The notes below the pieces were generated by a model that was given only the letters and a program-made list of their open reading frames with translations, did not search any database and was not told the DNA's origin. Source: Alphaproteobacteria bacterium (GTDB lineage: Bacteria > Pseudomonadota > Alphaproteobacteria > Thalassobaculales > Thalassobaculaceae). From it: DNA of 64,000 bases. The translations under genes were made by a program, and so were the position numbers. The stretch is taken from contig JANSYC010000001.1 in NCBI GenBank assembly GCA_024742605.1, forward strand, positions 62,001-126,000, in the 5' to 3' direction. Below are positions 63,645 through 64,000 of the stretch, piece by piece (the stretch's first letter is position 1; each line of letters opens with the position of its first letter).

Positions 63645-64000
63645 ATGACCACCAATGAAATGACCGGAGGCGAGGCCCTCGCCAGGATGCTTCAGGCCTT
63701 CGAGGTCGGCCCGATGTTCGGTATGGGGGGCTTTCAGCTTCTGCCGTTCTACGATGCGGCCCGGCGGCTCGGGCTCAAGCATTACCTGATCAATGATGAA
63801 CGCTGCGGTGCCTTTGCGGCCGATGCCTATGCCAAGGTCACCGGCCGGGTTGGAGTCTGCGACGCCACCCTGGGTCCAGGTGCCACCAATCTGATCACGG
63901 CGCTGGTCGAAAGCCTGAACGCCGGCATCCCGATCGTGGCGATCGTCGGCGACAGCCACAGGCTGCATTCCTGGAAGAACATGACCCAGGAGAGCCGGCA
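63645..64000 (+). CDS. Thiamine-diphosphate decarboxylase/acetolactate synthase-like protein (partial, runs off right edge)
   Basis: 118 complete codons. The N-terminal pyrimidine-binding domain contains NDERCGAFAADAYAKVTGR and DATLGPGATNLITALVES, the acetolactate-synthase/benzoylformate-decarboxylase pattern in which the glutamate of DE contacts ThDP. It follows the E1 beta gene by 23 bp in the same direction and is probably in its operon. The substrate is undetermined. Confidence 0.88.
   Translation, partial: MTTNEMTGGEALARMLQAFEVGPMFGMGGFQLLPFYDAARRLGLKHYLINDERCGAFAADAYAKVTGRVGVCDATLGPGATNLITALVESLNAGIPIVAIVGDSHRLHSWKNMTQESR

Overview
The window is a contiguous, GC-rich, gene-dense piece of an alphaproteobacterial chromosome. 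Gene content and order suggest a free-living member of the Rhodospirillales or a related order, but no 16S gene is present, so this placement is inference. Supporting signs are: a DivL-type pseudokinase followed by tsaE, amgK, murU, addB, addA and trxA; the run accD-folC next to trpBA; mutY/dciA/dsbA-like/smc; fdxA-carD-rpoH; an F0 operon with a split b/b' stalk and AtpI; and a plant-type glutamate-cysteine ligase. I see no insertion sequence, integrase, prophage or CRISPR array.

Layout. 1-8.7 kb: truncated hydantoinase A, RND efflux adaptor and pump, LysE exporter, a sulfotransferase/FkbM-methyltransferase pair, and a CBS protein. 8.7-12.1 kb: a gene-free stretch, then an archaeal/Rickettsia-type valyl-tRNA synthetase and tRNA-Arg(CCU). 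12.1-16.5 kb: HspQ, rhomboid protease, PagL-like deacylase, proline iminopeptidase, and divergent oxyR/dps with a recognisable OxyR box. 16.7-19 kb: nuclease-fold protein plus M48 lipoprotein. 19-22.3 kb: a leftward block of fdxA, carD, a catalytically stripped PPP-phosphatase homologue and rpoH. 22.5-34.4 kb: rightward divL-tsaE-amgK-murU-addB-addA-trxA (cell-cycle control, peptidoglycan recycling, double-strand break repair). 34.4-41.1 kb: leftward rsmE, gshA, trpB, trpA, accD, folC. 41.2-43.6 kb: a tricarballylate-dehydrogenase-like flavoprotein with a GntR operator and a GntR/FCD regulator. 43.6-46.5 kb: F0 operon atpI-B-E-b'-b with a good sigma70 promoter. 46.5-52.8 kb: smc, dsbA-like, dciA, mutY, SdhAF4-like. 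52.8-64 kb: accessory metabolism, including a PEP-mutase/isocitrate-lyase family enzyme, AllA-like protein, a gamma-glutamylcyclotransferase fold, a redoxin-like/2OG dioxygenase fusion, ferrochelatase, CaiB CoA-transferase, gamma-glutamyltransferase, two unknown exported proteins, and a 2-oxoacid dehydrogenase E1 alpha/beta pair followed by a truncated ThDP decarboxylase-family gene.

The most unusual items are the pseudophosphatase at 20136-20951 (four of the metal/phosphate ligand positions replaced), the archaeal-type ValRS, the DivL tyrosine pseudokinase, the redoxin-like/prolyl-hydroxylase fusion, and several readable regulatory sites (OxyR box in front of dps, GntR palindrome, atp promoter and a strong stem-loop after atpE). 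I did not find a clearly new multi-gene system; the pseudophosphatase in the CarD/RpoH block is the best candidate for undescribed biology.
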